DNA from: Azospira oryzae
Lineage (GTDB): Bacteria > Pseudomonadota > Gammaproteobacteria > Burkholderiales > Rhodocyclaceae
DNA length: 64,000 bases
Reading direction: 5' to 3'
Assembly: GCF_004217225.1 (NCBI RefSeq)
Contig: NZ_SHKM01000001.1
Span: forward strand, 1,216,137 to 1,280,136
The notes beneath the pieces were generated by a model. It ran no database searches and had not been told where the DNA came from. It was given only the letters and a program-made list of their open reading frames with translations. Below are positions 26,443-36,142 of this stretch, one piece after another. Both the position numbers and the translations under genes were made by a program. Within the stretch, counting starts at the first letter, position 1. Every line of letters starts with the position of its first letter.

Positions 26443-28929
26443 CTAGCGCCCCTTGCGGCCGCCGTTGTTGGCGCCGCCCCTGCTGGCGGACTTGCTGCCG
26501 CCCTTCGCCCCGCCCTTGCCGCTCCGCTTGGGAGCGCCCGTCTTGGCAGCGGCCGGACTCTTGCCGCGATGACCGCCCTGACCCGGACCGCCCGCTTTGC
26601 CGCCAGGGGCGGACTTGCCGGGCTTGCCACCGCCGGAACCCGCACGGGGCTTGCCTTGCGGAGCAGCTGCCCCCAGGGCTGGCTTGCCCGTGGTGTTCTT
26701 GCGCCAGGTCACCACCTCGTCGTCGCCGGCCGGACCTTCCTTCTTTTCCTGGGCCAGGATGAAGTCGATGCGGCCGGACTCCAGGTCGGCCCGCACCAGC
26801 TTCACCCGCAGGCGGTCGCCGAGGCGGAAGCGCTTGCCGCTGCGTTCGCCCAGCATCTGGTGCTTGGCCGGCTCGAAGTGGAAGTAGTCCTCGCCCAGCT
26901 CCGAGACATGCACCATGCCTTCGACGAAGACCTCGTCCAGGGCGACGAAAATACCGAAGGCGGCGACGCCGGCGATGGTGCCCTCGAATTCCTCCCCGAT
27001 GCGCTCCTTCATGTAGAAGCACTTCAGCCAGTTGTCCACGTCCCGGGTGGCCTCGTCGGCCCGGCGCTCGGTGCCGGAGCAATGCAGGCCGATGTCTTCC
27101 CACTTGCCCGGGTTGTAGGTCTCGCCGGCCAGCACCGCCTTGATGGCGCGATGCACCAGCAGGTCGGGATAGCGGCGGATGGGCGAGGTGAAGTGGGTGT
27201 AGGCCTCGTAGGCCAGGCCGAAGTGGCCCAGGTTTTCCGGGGCGTACTGGGCCTGGCGCAGGGAGCGCAGCATCACCGTCTGCAGCAGCTGGGTGTCGGG
27301 ACGGCCCTGGATCTTCTCCAGCAGCTCGGCGTAATCCTTGGCCTTGGGCTCGTCGCCGCCGGCCAGGGAGAAACCGAATTCGCTGAGGAAGGCCCGCAGG
27401 TTCTCCAGCTTTTCCGGCGTCGGTCCCTGGTGCACCCGGTACAGGCAGGCCTGCTTGTGCTCATGCAGGAAGCCGGAGGCGCAGACGTTGGCCGCCAGCA
27501 TGCATTCCTCGATCAGGCGGTGGGCGTCGTTGCGCACCACGGGCACGATGTTCTCGATCTTGCCCTGGGCGTTGAACAGCATCTGGGTTTCCACCGTCTC
27601 GAAGTCGATGGCACCCCGCTTCTTGCGCGCCTTGAGCAGCACCTGGAAGAGCTTGTAGAGGTTCTGCAGGTGGGGCTGCAGAGTCTGATGCACCTCGTTC
27701 TCCGGCTGGCTTTCGCCGGACAGCCAGCCCCACACCTGGTTGTAGGTGAGGCGGGCATGGGAGCGGAACACGGCGGGGTAGAAGCGGTACTTGCCGATGC
27801 TGCCGGTGGCGCTGATGTTCATGTCGCACACCATGGCCAGCCGTTCCACGTCCGGGTTGAGGGAGCAGATGCCGTTGGAGAGCTTCTCCGGCAGCATGGG
27901 AATGACCCGCCGCGGGAAATACACCGAGTTGCCCCGGTCGTAGGCCTCCTGGTCCAGGGCCATGCCCGGACGCACGTAATGGGAGACGTCGGCGATGGCC
28001 ACCACCAGGCGCCAGCCCCGGCCCACCTTCTCGCAGAAGACCGCATCGTCGAAGTCCCGGGCGGTCTCGCCGTCGATGGTCACCAGGGGCAGCTCACGCA
28101 GGTCTTCGCGGCCCTTGAAGTCGCTCTTCTTGACCTTGTCCGGCACCGCCTTGTTTTCGGCCTGGGCTTCCTTGGAAAACTCGAAGGGCAGGTCGTGCTT
28201 GCGCAGGGCGATTTCGATTTCCATGCCCGGGTCGGCATAGTTGCCGAGAATCTCGACAATGCGGCCGATGGGCTGGGAATAGCGGGAGGGTTGCTCCAGG
28301 ATTTCCACCATCACCACATTGCCGGGCCGGGCCTTGAGCTTGGCCCGCTTGTCGGTCATGGCGGTGGGGGGAATCAGGATGTCCTGGCTGATGCGTTTGT
28401 TCTCGGCCACCACGAACTGGATGCCGTGCTCTTCCATGAGCCGGCCCACCAGGCGGGTGTTGGCCCGCTCCAGCACCTCGACGATGGTGGCCTCGCGACG
28501 GCCGCGGCGGTCCAGGCCGATGCAGCGCACCAGCACCCGGTCGCCGTGCAGCACCTTGTCCATCTGCTTGGGCTCGAGGAACAGGTCGTCGCTGCCGTCG
28601 TCCGGTTTGACGAAGCCGAAGCCGTCCGGATGGCCTTCCACCTTGCCCGGAATCAGGTCTGCCTTCTCCGGCAGGATGTAGGAGTTCTTGCGGTTGCGCA
28701 GCAGCTGGCCGTCCCGCTCCATGGCGTTGAGACGGCGTTGGAAGAGGTCCTCCTCATCCCGGCTGATGTCCAGCAGGGCCACCAGCTGGTCGAAGGAAAC
28801 GGGGCGTCCCTGGTCCTGCAGCAGCTGCATGGTGTATTCCCGGGACGGCAGGGGAATCTCGTACTTTTGGCACTCCCTTTCAAAGAAAGGATCGTTTTTT
28901 CTGGTTTTGGATAGTTTTCTAGTTGACAT
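26443..28929 (-). CDS. rnr: Ribonuclease R
   Basis: 828 residues: N-terminal winged helix (~30-90), cold-shock OB folds (~90-260), RNB catalytic domain (~275-610, with DGETARDFDDAVFCE carrying the metal-binding acidic residues), S1 domain (~655-740) and a long Lys/Gly/Ala-rich basic tail. It degrades structured RNA 3' to 5' and takes part in rRNA and tRNA quality control. Its start codon overlaps the -35 of the divergent tRNA-Leu promoter. Confidence 0.95.
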   Translation of the reverse strand: MSTRKLSKTRKNDPFFERECQKYEIPLPSREYTMQLLQDQGRPVSFDQLVALLDISRDEEDLFQRRLNAMERDGQLLRNRKNSYILPEKADLIPGKVEGHPDGFGFVKPDDGSDDLFLEPKQMDKVLHGDRVLVRCIGLDRRGRREATIVEVLERANTRLVGRLMEEHGIQFVVAENKRISQDILIPPTAMTDKRAKLKARPGNVVMVEILEQPSRYSQPIGRIVEILGNYADPGMEIEIALRKHDLPFEFSKEAQAENKAVPDKVKKSDFKGREDLRELPLVTIDGETARDFDDAVFCEKVGRGWRLVVAIADVSHYVRPGMALDQEAYDRGNSVYFPRRVIPMLPEKLSNGICSLNPDVERLAMVCDMNISATGSIGKYRFYPAVFRSHARLTYNQVWGWLSGESQPENEVHQTLQPHLQNLYKLFQVLLKARKKRGAIDFETVETQMLFNAQGKIENIVPVVRNDAHRLIEECMLAANVCASGFLHEHKQACLYRVHQGPTPEKLENLRAFLSEFGFSLAGGDEPKAKDYAELLEKIQGRPDTQLLQTVMLRSLRQAQYAPENLGHFGLAYEAYTHFTSPIRRYPDLLVHRAIKAVLAGETYNPGKWEDIGLHCSGTERRADEATRDVDNWLKCFYMKERIGEEFEGTIAGVAAFGIFVALDEVFVEGMVHVSELGEDYFHFEPAKHQMLGERSGKRFRLGDRLRVKLVRADLESGRIDFILAQEKKEGPAGDDEVVTWRKNTTGKPALGAAAPQGKPRAGSGGGKPGKSAPGGKAGGPGQGGHRGKSPAAAKTGAPKRSGKGGAKGGSKSASRGGANNGGRKGR

Positions 28930-28950
28930 GGTCTTTATTTACCTTATAAT
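28923..28950 (+). promoter_or_regulatory. Consensus sigma-70 promoter of the first tRNA-Leu
   Basis: TTGACA (28923-28928) and TATAAT (28945-28950), both perfect, are 16 bp apart. A GC-rich discriminator (CGCGCC) follows, the hallmark of stringently controlled stable-RNA promoters. The -35 overlaps the rnr ATG (28927-28929, minus strand). Confidence 0.9.
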
Positions 28951-28969
28951 CGCGCCTTCTTCGACACCT

Positions 28970-29056
28970 GCCCAGGTGGCGGAATTGGTAGACGCACCAG
29001 GTTCAGGTCCTGGCGGTGGCAACACTGTGGAGGTTCGAGTCCTCTCCTGGGCACCA
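28970..29056 (+). tRNA. tRNA-Leu (anticodon CAG), copy 1
   Basis: 87 nt including the encoded CCA. The acceptor GCCCAGG pairs with CCTGGGC. The D-arm shows GGAATTGGTAGAC. The anticodon stem-loop CCAGG-TTCAGGT-CCTGG gives anticodon CAG. A long class II variable arm and the T-loop GTTCGAGTC are present. It decodes CTG, the predominant Leu codon of the window, and is identical to the copy at 29301-29387. Confidence 0.98.
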
Positions 29057-29069
29057 GGTTTCAGACATC

Positions 29070-29098
29070 AAGCCGGCTTTTGCCGGCTTTTTGTTTTT
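29070..29098 (+). terminator. Terminator after tRNA-Leu copy 1
   Basis: AAGCCGGC-TTTT-GCCGGCTT followed by TTTGTTTTT, 13 nt after the mature tRNA end. A strong intrinsic terminator, so the two tRNA genes are separate transcription units. Confidence 0.92.
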
Positions 29099-29250
29099 CT
29101 GCTTCCCGTTTGCACGGGTTTCCCCAGCCGCCACAATTCCCTCCAGCCGGGACGCACCCTGCCCTGCCATCCGCAAGGACGACATGGGGGCGACAGCCAT
29201 GGCAAAAATCGGGTTCTGCAGCGACGGTAAAAAATTAATCATTTTTCCTC

Positions 29251-29280
29251 TTGCGGTAGTACCGCAGGCTTCATTATAAT
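29251..29280 (+). promoter_or_regulatory. Promoter of the second tRNA-Leu with embedded palindrome
   Basis: TTGCGG (29251-29256) and TATAAT (29275-29280) are 18 bp apart, followed by a GC-rich discriminator. The -35 and spacer contain the perfect palindrome TGCGGTA-G-TACCGCA (29252-29266), which is absent from the first copy and could be an operator. Confidence 0.75.
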
Positions 29281-29300
29281 GCGGGCTCTTTTCGACACCT

Positions 29301-29387
29301 GCCCAGGTGGCGGAATTGGTAGACGCACCAGGTTCAGGTCCTGGCGGTGGCAACACTGTGGAGGTTCGAGTCCTCTCCTGGGCACCA
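29301..29387 (+). tRNA. tRNA-Leu (anticodon CAG), copy 2
   Basis: Identical over all 87 nt to the copy at 28970-29056, and the 10 nt upstream (TTCGACACCT) are also shared, so the two form a recent or homogenised direct duplication. The flanks beyond that differ, each having its own promoter and terminator. Confidence 0.98.
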
Positions 29388-29399
29388 AGGTTCAGGCAA

Positions 29400-29437
29400 A
29401 GCCGAAAATTCTTCAAGGATTTTCGGCTTTTTGCTTT
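29400..29437 (+). terminator. Terminator after tRNA-Leu copy 2
   Basis: AGCCGAAAAT / ATTTTCGGCT stem (29400-29409 / 29419-29428) with a 9-nt loop, followed by TTTTGCTTTT. It is unrelated in sequence to the terminator of copy 1. Confidence 0.9.
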
Positions 29438-29623
29438 TCCGGCCCCGCTTCCGCAACGGCTGCCGGTCCGGCACTCCCCCCTCCCCGCACCACCGTCCCC
29501 ATTCGCGACGGCGGCAGAGTGCGCACCTCCCGCAGTCGCAGGGCACGAATGCCCCCGGCGATACTGGCTGCCGGCAAGCTTAAGGGGAGTTGACGACAAT
29601 CAGGACGACACTCAGGTTAAAGA

Positions 29624-29653
29624 AAAAAGCCGGCGCTCTGACGCCGGCTTTTT
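29624..29653 (-). terminator. Terminator of the purA transcript
   Basis: AAAAAGCCGGCG / CGCCGGCTTTTT (12 bp, 6-nt loop) lies 3 nt beyond the purA stop on the minus strand. The A/T flanks make it work in both directions. It closes the long ndk-to-purA minus-strand block. Confidence 0.92.
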
Positions 29654-29656
29654 CGC

Positions 29657-30967
<1,311 letters not shown>

Positions 30968-30972
30968 ACTGC

Positions 30973-32127
30973 TTAGTCCTTATTGATTGCTGCAATAATC
31001 CATTTGCCGTCCTGCTGCACCAGCCGGCGGTCGCAGGGCAGACCTTCGCTGCCGGCCTGGCCGGGCAGGAGTTCCACCACGGCCTCGCCTTCGGCCCGCA
31101 GACGGGCGATGGCGGCGGCCAGCTGGGCATCCTCGCCGCCGTAGGGCGCCAGGATGGCTTTTGAAACCTGGGTGGCGGGGGCCAGGCGGGCCACCTCGCG
31201 CAAATCCATGGAGAACCCCGTGGCGGGACGGGCCCGGCCGAAGGCTTCGCCGGCGCCGTCGTAGCGGCCGCCCAGGGCCAGGGCGGTGGCGTAGCCGGGG
31301 CTGTAGGCGGCGAAAACGACGCCGTTGTGGTAATGATAGCCGCGCAGGTCCGACAGATCGAAACCGATGGGCAGGTCGCCGGCCTTGGCGGCCAGGGCCG
31401 AGAGCAGGTCCAGGCCGGCGTGCACCGCCGGCAGGTCGGGCAGCTGCTGCCGGGCCTTGGCCAGCACGGAAGCATCGCCATAGAGGTCGGGCAGGCGCAG
31501 CAGGGCGGAACGGTAGGGCTCGGGCAGGCCGGCACAGGCGGCCTGCAGGCCGGGGATGTCCTTGACCTGCAGCAGGGCGAACACTTCCTCGTCAGCCGCA
31601 GCCGGCAGGCCGGCGGCCTGGGCGATGGCGCGGAAGATGCCAACATGGCTCAGATCGAGGCGGGCGGCGGAGAGGCCGGCCCCTTCCAGGGCGGCAGCCA
31701 TCAGGCGGATGATCTCCAGGTCGGCTTCGACGCCGGCATGGCCGTAAATCTCGGCGCCGATCTGGATCGGCTCCCGGGTGCCGGCGGTGGCAGCCGGCAG
31801 GGTATGCAGCACGCTGTCGCAATAGCAGAGACGGACCACGCCCTGGCGGTTGAGCAGGTGGGCGTCGATGCGGGCCACCTGGGGCGTGATGTCGGCACGC
31901 ACACCCATGGTGCGGCCAGACAGCTGGTCCACCAGCTTGAAGGTCTTCAGGCGCAGGTCCTGGCCGGACCCGGTGAGCAGGGATTCCAGGTACTCAAGCA
32001 GGGGCGGCATGACCAGTTCGTAGCCATGGCAGCGGAACAGGTCCAGGGTCTGGCGCCGCAGGCGCTCGATCTTGGCGGCCTCTGCCGGCAGGGCATCGGC
32101 CAGGTATTCGGGTAGCAACCAGTTCAT
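30973..32127 (-). CDS. hisZ: ATP phosphoribosyltransferase regulatory subunit
   Basis: 384 residues, HisRS-like catalytic fold without a C-terminal anticodon-binding domain. The HisRS-like motif 2 region ([10 protein letters not shown] area) is altered, as expected of a non-synthetase paralogue. HisZ forms the hetero-octamer with short-form HisG that catalyses and regulates the first step of histidine synthesis. No hisG is in the window. Its ATG overlaps the DUF2065 stop by 4 nt. Confidence 0.94.
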   Translation of the reverse strand: MNWLLPEYLADALPAEAAKIERLRRQTLDLFRCHGYELVMPPLLEYLESLLTGSGQDLRLKTFKLVDQLSGRTMGVRADITPQVARIDAHLLNRQGVVRLCYCDSVLHTLPAATAGTREPIQIGAEIYGHAGVEADLEIIRLMAAALEGAGLSAARLDLSHVGIFRAIAQAAGLPAAADEEVFALLQVKDIPGLQAACAGLPEPYRSALLRLPDLYGDASVLAKARQQLPDLPAVHAGLDLLSALAAKAGDLPIGFDLSDLRGYHYHNGVVFAAYSPGYATALALGGRYDGAGEAFGRARPATGFSMDLREVARLAPATQVSKAILAPYGGEDAQLAAAIARLRAEGEAVVELLPGQAGSEGLPCDRRLVQQDGKWIIAAINKD

Positions 32128-32309
32128 TTGAAAATCATCAACAGTATGAGGCCCGCGATCATGGCGGTGAGGCCGATGAAGCGGATCTGGCCGTCGCTCA
32201 TGGCGATGAGGCGGCGAAACGTCTCGCGCCAGGCCTGGGGCGCGAGAAAGGGAACGACGCCTTCGAGCACCAGCATGAGCGCGAAGGCGAGGAGGAGATT
32301 ATCGCCCAT
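32124..32309 (-). CDS. DUF2065 small membrane protein
   Basis: 61 residues with two hydrophobic helices ([20 protein letters not shown] and [17 protein letters not shown]) joined by a short basic loop. This is the DUF2065 family, almost always found between hflC and hisZ/purA. It may associate with the HflKC complex in the inner membrane; the function is not established. It is coupled to hisZ by a 4-nt overlap. Confidence 0.88.
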   Translation of the reverse strand: MGDNLLLAFALMLVLEGVVPFLAPQAWRETFRRLIAMSDGQIRFIGLTAMIAGLILLMIFK

Positions 32310-32329
32310 AGGCAGAACGACGGCCGACT

Positions 32330-33208
32330 TTACTTGCCGCTGCGGCCGACGTTCTTCATGTACTTGAAGAAATCGGAATTGGGTTCCAGCACCATGACAT
32401 CGCTCTTGCTCTTGAAGGTGGAGCGATAGGCTTCCATGCTGCGGTAGAAGGCGAAGAACTCGGGATTCTGGCCGAAGGCCTGGCCGTAGATGGCGGCAGC
32501 CTTGGCATCGCCCTCACCCTTGATCTTCTGGGCATCCCGGTAGGCTTCGGCCACCAGCACTTCGCGCTGGCGGTCGGCGTCGGCGCGGATCTTTTCGGCC
32601 TCGGCAGCACCCTGGGAACGCAGTTCGTTGGCCACCCGCTTGCGCTCGGCCTCCATGCGGCGATAGACGGACTCGCTCACTTCCTGGGGCAACTCGACGC
32701 GCTTCAGGCGCACGTCCACGATCTGCACACCGATCTTGCGGGCATCCTGGTCGGCCTTTTCCCGCATGTCGTCCATGATCTTGTCCCGCTCGCCGGAGAC
32801 CACGTCATGCACCGTGCGCTTGCCGAACTCTTCCCGCAGGCCCGCATTGACGGTCTGGGAGAGACGGGTACGGGCCCGGGATTCGTCGCCGCCGACGGAG
32901 ATGTAGTACAGCTTGGGATCGACGATGCGCCACTTGACGTAGGAATCCACCAGCACGTTCTTCTTTTCCGAGGTGATGAAACGCTCGGGTTCCGGGGAAT
33001 CCATGGTCAGGATGCGGCGATCGAAGAAGCGGACGTTCTGGATCAGGGGCCACTTGAAGTTGAGGCCTGGTTCGGTGATGACCGACTTGACCTCGCCCAG
33101 CTGCTGCACCACGGCGTACTGGCGCTGATCCACGGTGAACAGGCTGAGGGCCAGCACCACCACGATGGCGGCCACCAGGCCGCCGATAAGACCGAAGCTC
33201 TGTTTCAT
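32330..33208 (-). CDS. hflC: HflC, SPFH-domain protease modulator
   Basis: 292 residues. One N-terminal transmembrane helix (FGLIGGLVAAIVVVLALSLF) precedes an SPFH/band 7 domain and a coiled-coil rich in charged residues (RRMEAERKRVANELRSQG). HflC and HflK form a large periplasm-facing cage around the FtsH protease. It follows hflK by 12 nt. Confidence 0.96.
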   Translation of the reverse strand: MKQSFGLIGGLVAAIVVVLALSLFTVDQRQYAVVQQLGEVKSVITEPGLNFKWPLIQNVRFFDRRILTMDSPEPERFITSEKKNVLVDSYVKWRIVDPKLYYISVGGDESRARTRLSQTVNAGLREEFGKRTVHDVVSGERDKIMDDMREKADQDARKIGVQIVDVRLKRVELPQEVSESVYRRMEAERKRVANELRSQGAAEAEKIRADADRQREVLVAEAYRDAQKIKGEGDAKAAAIYGQAFGQNPEFFAFYRSMEAYRSTFKSKSDVMVLEPNSDFFKYMKNVGRSGK

Positions 33209-33220
33209 CTCTGGGGCTCC

Positions 33221-34471
33221 TTAGCGGCCGTCCCGATCCCGGGAACGCAGGGAAGCGTCACGGGAACGTACATCGTTCTTTTCCAGCTGGGGCGGAACGT
33301 CGTTGGAAATCGACACACCCCGGTTCACGGTGCTTTCAACGGCCTGGGCGGCCGGGACGCCGGCATGACCGGGCGCCGCCACGGTTTCCATCAGCTTGTC
33401 CAGGGGCAGGTAGAGCAGGTTGTTGCCGCCCTTGGCATCCACCATAATCTTGGAGGTGTTGGCGTAGATCTGCTGCATGGTTTCCAGATAGAGGCGCTGG
33501 CGCGTCACCTCGGGTGCCTTGGCGTATTCCACGAGGATCTGCTTGAAGCGGCTGGCGTCGCCCTCGGCGGTGGCGATCATGCGCTGCTTGTAGCCGTCGG
33601 CTTCCTGCAACAGGCGGGCGGAGGTGCCCTTGGCCCGGGGGATGACGTCGTTGGCGTAGGCCTGGCCTTCGTTCTTCTGCCGCTCCCGGTCCTGGCCCGC
33701 CTTCACCGCATCGTCGAAGGCTGCCTGGACCTGCTCCGGCGGCTGGGCATTCTGCATGGTGACCTTGGAAATGAGGATGCCGGTGTTGTAGCGATCCAGG
33801 ATGTCCTGCATCAGCTTGGCCGCCTGGGCCGCCACCTGCTCCCGGCCTTCGTAGAGGACGAAGTCCATCTTGCTCTTGCCGACGATTTCCCGGATGGCCG
33901 TTTCCGAAGCCTGCATCACGGCTTCGTCGGCGTGACGGTTGTTGAACAGGTATTCGACCGGGTCCTTCAGGTAGTACTGCACGGCGAACTGGATGTTGAT
34001 GATGTTTTCATCATCGGTCAGCATCAGCGCCTCTTTCAGCACCTTGTTCTTCTCGCTGCCCCGGTAGCCCACCTCGATGGTGCGCACGCCGGTGAGATTC
34101 ACCAGTTCGTGGGATTCGATGGGGAACGGCAGGCGCCAGCGCAGGCCCGGCTCCGTGGTTTCCTTGAACTTGCCGAACTGCAGCACCACGCCGCGCTGGG
34201 AGGCGTCGACGATGTAGAAGCCGGAGGCCAGCCAGACCACGGCCACCAGGGCCGCCAGGAGGCCGATGCCGCCGCCGAAAAGCTTGGGATTGAAATCGGA
34301 GGGGCCGCCGGAATCGCCGCCGCCAAATTTGCCGTCGCCCTTCTTGCCGAACATGCCGGACAGGCGGCGGTTGAAATCGCGCCACAGGTCTTCCAGATCG
34401 GGAGGTCCCTGGTTGGGACGGCGGCCGTCGCCATTGCCACGATTGCCCCACTGGGGGTCGTTGAGCGACAT
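33221..34471 (-). CDS. hflK: HflK, SPFH-domain protease modulator
   Basis: 416 residues. The Gly/Asn-rich N-terminal segment (MSLNDPQWGNRGNGDG, then GPPDLEDLWRDF) is typical of HflK. A transmembrane helix (~65-90), SPFH domain and C-terminal coiled coil follow. It partners with HflC to regulate FtsH. The start at 34471 matches E. coli-type HflK; a longer ATG start at 34495 is possible, and neither has a strong ribosome site. Confidence 0.94.
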   Translation of the reverse strand: MSLNDPQWGNRGNGDGRRPNQGPPDLEDLWRDFNRRLSGMFGKKGDGKFGGGDSGGPSDFNPKLFGGGIGLLAALVAVVWLASGFYIVDASQRGVVLQFGKFKETTEPGLRWRLPFPIESHELVNLTGVRTIEVGYRGSEKNKVLKEALMLTDDENIINIQFAVQYYLKDPVEYLFNNRHADEAVMQASETAIREIVGKSKMDFVLYEGREQVAAQAAKLMQDILDRYNTGILISKVTMQNAQPPEQVQAAFDDAVKAGQDRERQKNEGQAYANDVIPRAKGTSARLLQEADGYKQRMIATAEGDASRFKQILVEYAKAPEVTRQRLYLETMQQIYANTSKIMVDAKGGNNLLYLPLDKLMETVAAPGHAGVPAAQAVESTVNRGVSISNDVPPQLEKNDVRSRDASLRSRDRDGR

Positions 34472-34542
34472 CAGAAGTCCAATGCTAGAGATCATGTCGG
34501 GGAACTCTTATTGAGGGCGGTATGAGGGGCCGGTGATCCGGT

Positions 34543-35730
34543 CTAAACGTCTTGCACTGCGTCATTCGCACTGGCTGCCGCGGCATCGTCCGCAGAGGCC
34601 GCTGTCGTCATGCTGAGTGAATTATCCCTGGCAAACTCCGTCAGTGCCTGGCGCAACAAATCCAGGCCTTCGCCGGTCCTGGCACTCAATCGGACGCGGT
34701 GAAGTTTACCATACTCGTCCCGCTCCACAGCGGCGGGCAAGCCCGTAAGGTCGGCCTTGTTCCACACCAGAATCTGGGGCACCTGGTCGGCACCGATCTC
34801 GTGCAGCACCTTGTTGACTTCGGCAATCTGCTCCTCCCGGGCATGGGAGGCGGAATCCACCACATGCAGCAGCAGATCGGCCTGGGCCGTGGCTTCCAGG
34901 GTGGCCTTGAAGGCCTCCACCAGGGCGTGGGGCAGGTCACGGATGAAACCCACCGTGTCCGACATTACCACGGAGCCCACTTCCGGCAGCCACAGCTTGC
35001 GGGAGGTGGTGTCCAGGGTGGCGAAAAGCTGGTCCGCCGCATAGACGCCGGCCTTGGTCATGGCGTTGAACAGGGTGGATTTGCCGGCGTTGGTATAGCC
35101 GACCAGGGACACGTTGAGCACATCGCGTCGGGAACGGGCCCGCCGCTGCACATTGCGCTGGCGCGACAGCTTGGCCAGGCGCTCCTTGAGGCTCTTGACC
35201 CGGACGCCCAGCAGACGGCGGTCCGTTTCCAGCTGCTTTTCGCCGGGACCGCGCATACCGATGCCGCCCCGCTGCCGCTCCAGGTGGGTCCAGCCCCGCA
35301 CCAGGCGGGTGGCCAAATGCTCCAGCTGGGCCAGTTCCACCTGCAGCTTGCCTTCGGAACTGCTAGCGCGCAGGGCGAAGATGTCCAGGATCAGGCTGGT
35401 GCGGTCGATCACCCGGCATTGCAGGGCCCGCTCCAGGTTGCGTTCCTGGGCCGGCGACAGCTCGTGGTTGAAAATCACCAGGGTGGCATCATGGGCGGCG
35501 GCGACGGCACCGATTTCCTGCACCTTGCCCTTGCCCACATAGGTGGCCGCATCGGGCGCACCCCGCTTGGCCACCAGCACATCCACCACTTCGGCACCAG
35601 CCGAGCTGGCCAGCAGGCGCAGTTCTTCCTGGGAATCCTCGATGTCGGGCTGGCCGAAATCCACCTGGATCAGGAGGGCGCGCTCGGAACCGGGGACCCT
35701 GGGGTCACCGGCGGAGGGACGATCAAACAT
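34543..35730 (-). CDS. hflX: GTPase HflX
   Basis: 395 residues: N-terminal HflX domain (VGKGKVQEIG, FNHELSPAQERNLE), a coiled linker (GGIGMRGPGEKQLETDRR) and a TrmE-like G domain with GYTNAGKSTLFN, DTVGF and NKAD. It splits stalled or hibernating 70S ribosomes. It stands in the conserved hfq-hflX-hflK-hflC order. A hairpin lies between hfq and hflX, and the ATG lacks an obvious Shine-Dalgarno. Confidence 0.95.
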   Translation of the reverse strand: MFDRPSAGDPRVPGSERALLIQVDFGQPDIEDSQEELRLLASSAGAEVVDVLVAKRGAPDAATYVGKGKVQEIGAVAAAHDATLVIFNHELSPAQERNLERALQCRVIDRTSLILDIFALRASSSEGKLQVELAQLEHLATRLVRGWTHLERQRGGIGMRGPGEKQLETDRRLLGVRVKSLKERLAKLSRQRNVQRRARSRRDVLNVSLVGYTNAGKSTLFNAMTKAGVYAADQLFATLDTTSRKLWLPEVGSVVMSDTVGFIRDLPHALVEAFKATLEATAQADLLLHVVDSASHAREEQIAEVNKVLHEIGADQVPQILVWNKADLTGLPAAVERDEYGKLHRVRLSARTGEGLDLLRQALTEFARDNSLSMTTAASADDAAAASANDAVQDV

Positions 35731-35763
35731 GGATTAGGAGCAGACTGGCCGCAACCGGCCGAA

Positions 35764-35797
35764 AACGACGCGGCCCGCCGGTGACGCCAGCGGGCCG
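35764..35797 (-). terminator. Hairpin between hfq and hflX (possible attenuator)
   Basis: CGGCCCGC / GCGGGCCG (35790-35797 / 35771-35778 on the minus strand) encloses an 11-nt loop that can pair further. Reading on, the minus strand has CGTCGTTTTCGG, so only four T residues follow. It may reduce read-through from hfq into hflX. Confidence 0.45.
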
Positions 35798-35819
35798 GAA
35801 ATGCGTATGCGGGGAATGA

Positions 35820-36059
35820 TCACGACTCGGCGCCGTTATCCTGCTGGATATTGACGGGGCGGGCCGGCACCACTGTGGAAATGGCATGCTTGTAGACCAT
35901 CTGGGTCACCGTGTTCTTGAGCAGCACGACGTACTGGTCGAAGGACTCGATCTGGCCCTGGAGCTTGATGCCGTTCACCAGGTAAATGGAAACCGGCACA
36001 TGTTCGCGGCGGAGCGTGTTGAGAAACGGGTCTTGTAAAAGTTGCCCTTTATTGCTCAT
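35820..36059 (-). CDS. hfq: RNA chaperone Hfq
   Basis: 79 residues, the usual betaproteobacterial length. The Sm1 region ([27 protein letters not shown]) and the Sm2 signature VYKHAIS are intact, with a very short C-terminal tail. The hexamer binds small RNAs and mRNAs. The ATG is preceded by GGAG. It is downstream of der and upstream of hflX. Confidence 0.98.
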   Translation of the reverse strand: MSNKGQLLQDPFLNTLRREHVPVSIYLVNGIKLQGQIESFDQYVVLLKNTVTQMVYKHAISTVVPARPVNIQQDNGAES

Positions 36060-36142
36060 GGCTGAAACTCCATGGTTCGTTGTTATGGAAAAAGCACTTT
36101 AATGGATTTTCCGGGGGAAAGCCACCGGGCAAACCCGTAAAT

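Noticed and set aside
29003-29599. A minus-strand ORF with the repeated peptide PGEDSNLHSVATART
   Set aside because: This peptide is the known spurious translation of the antisense strand of tRNA-Leu; it occurs once per tRNA copy.
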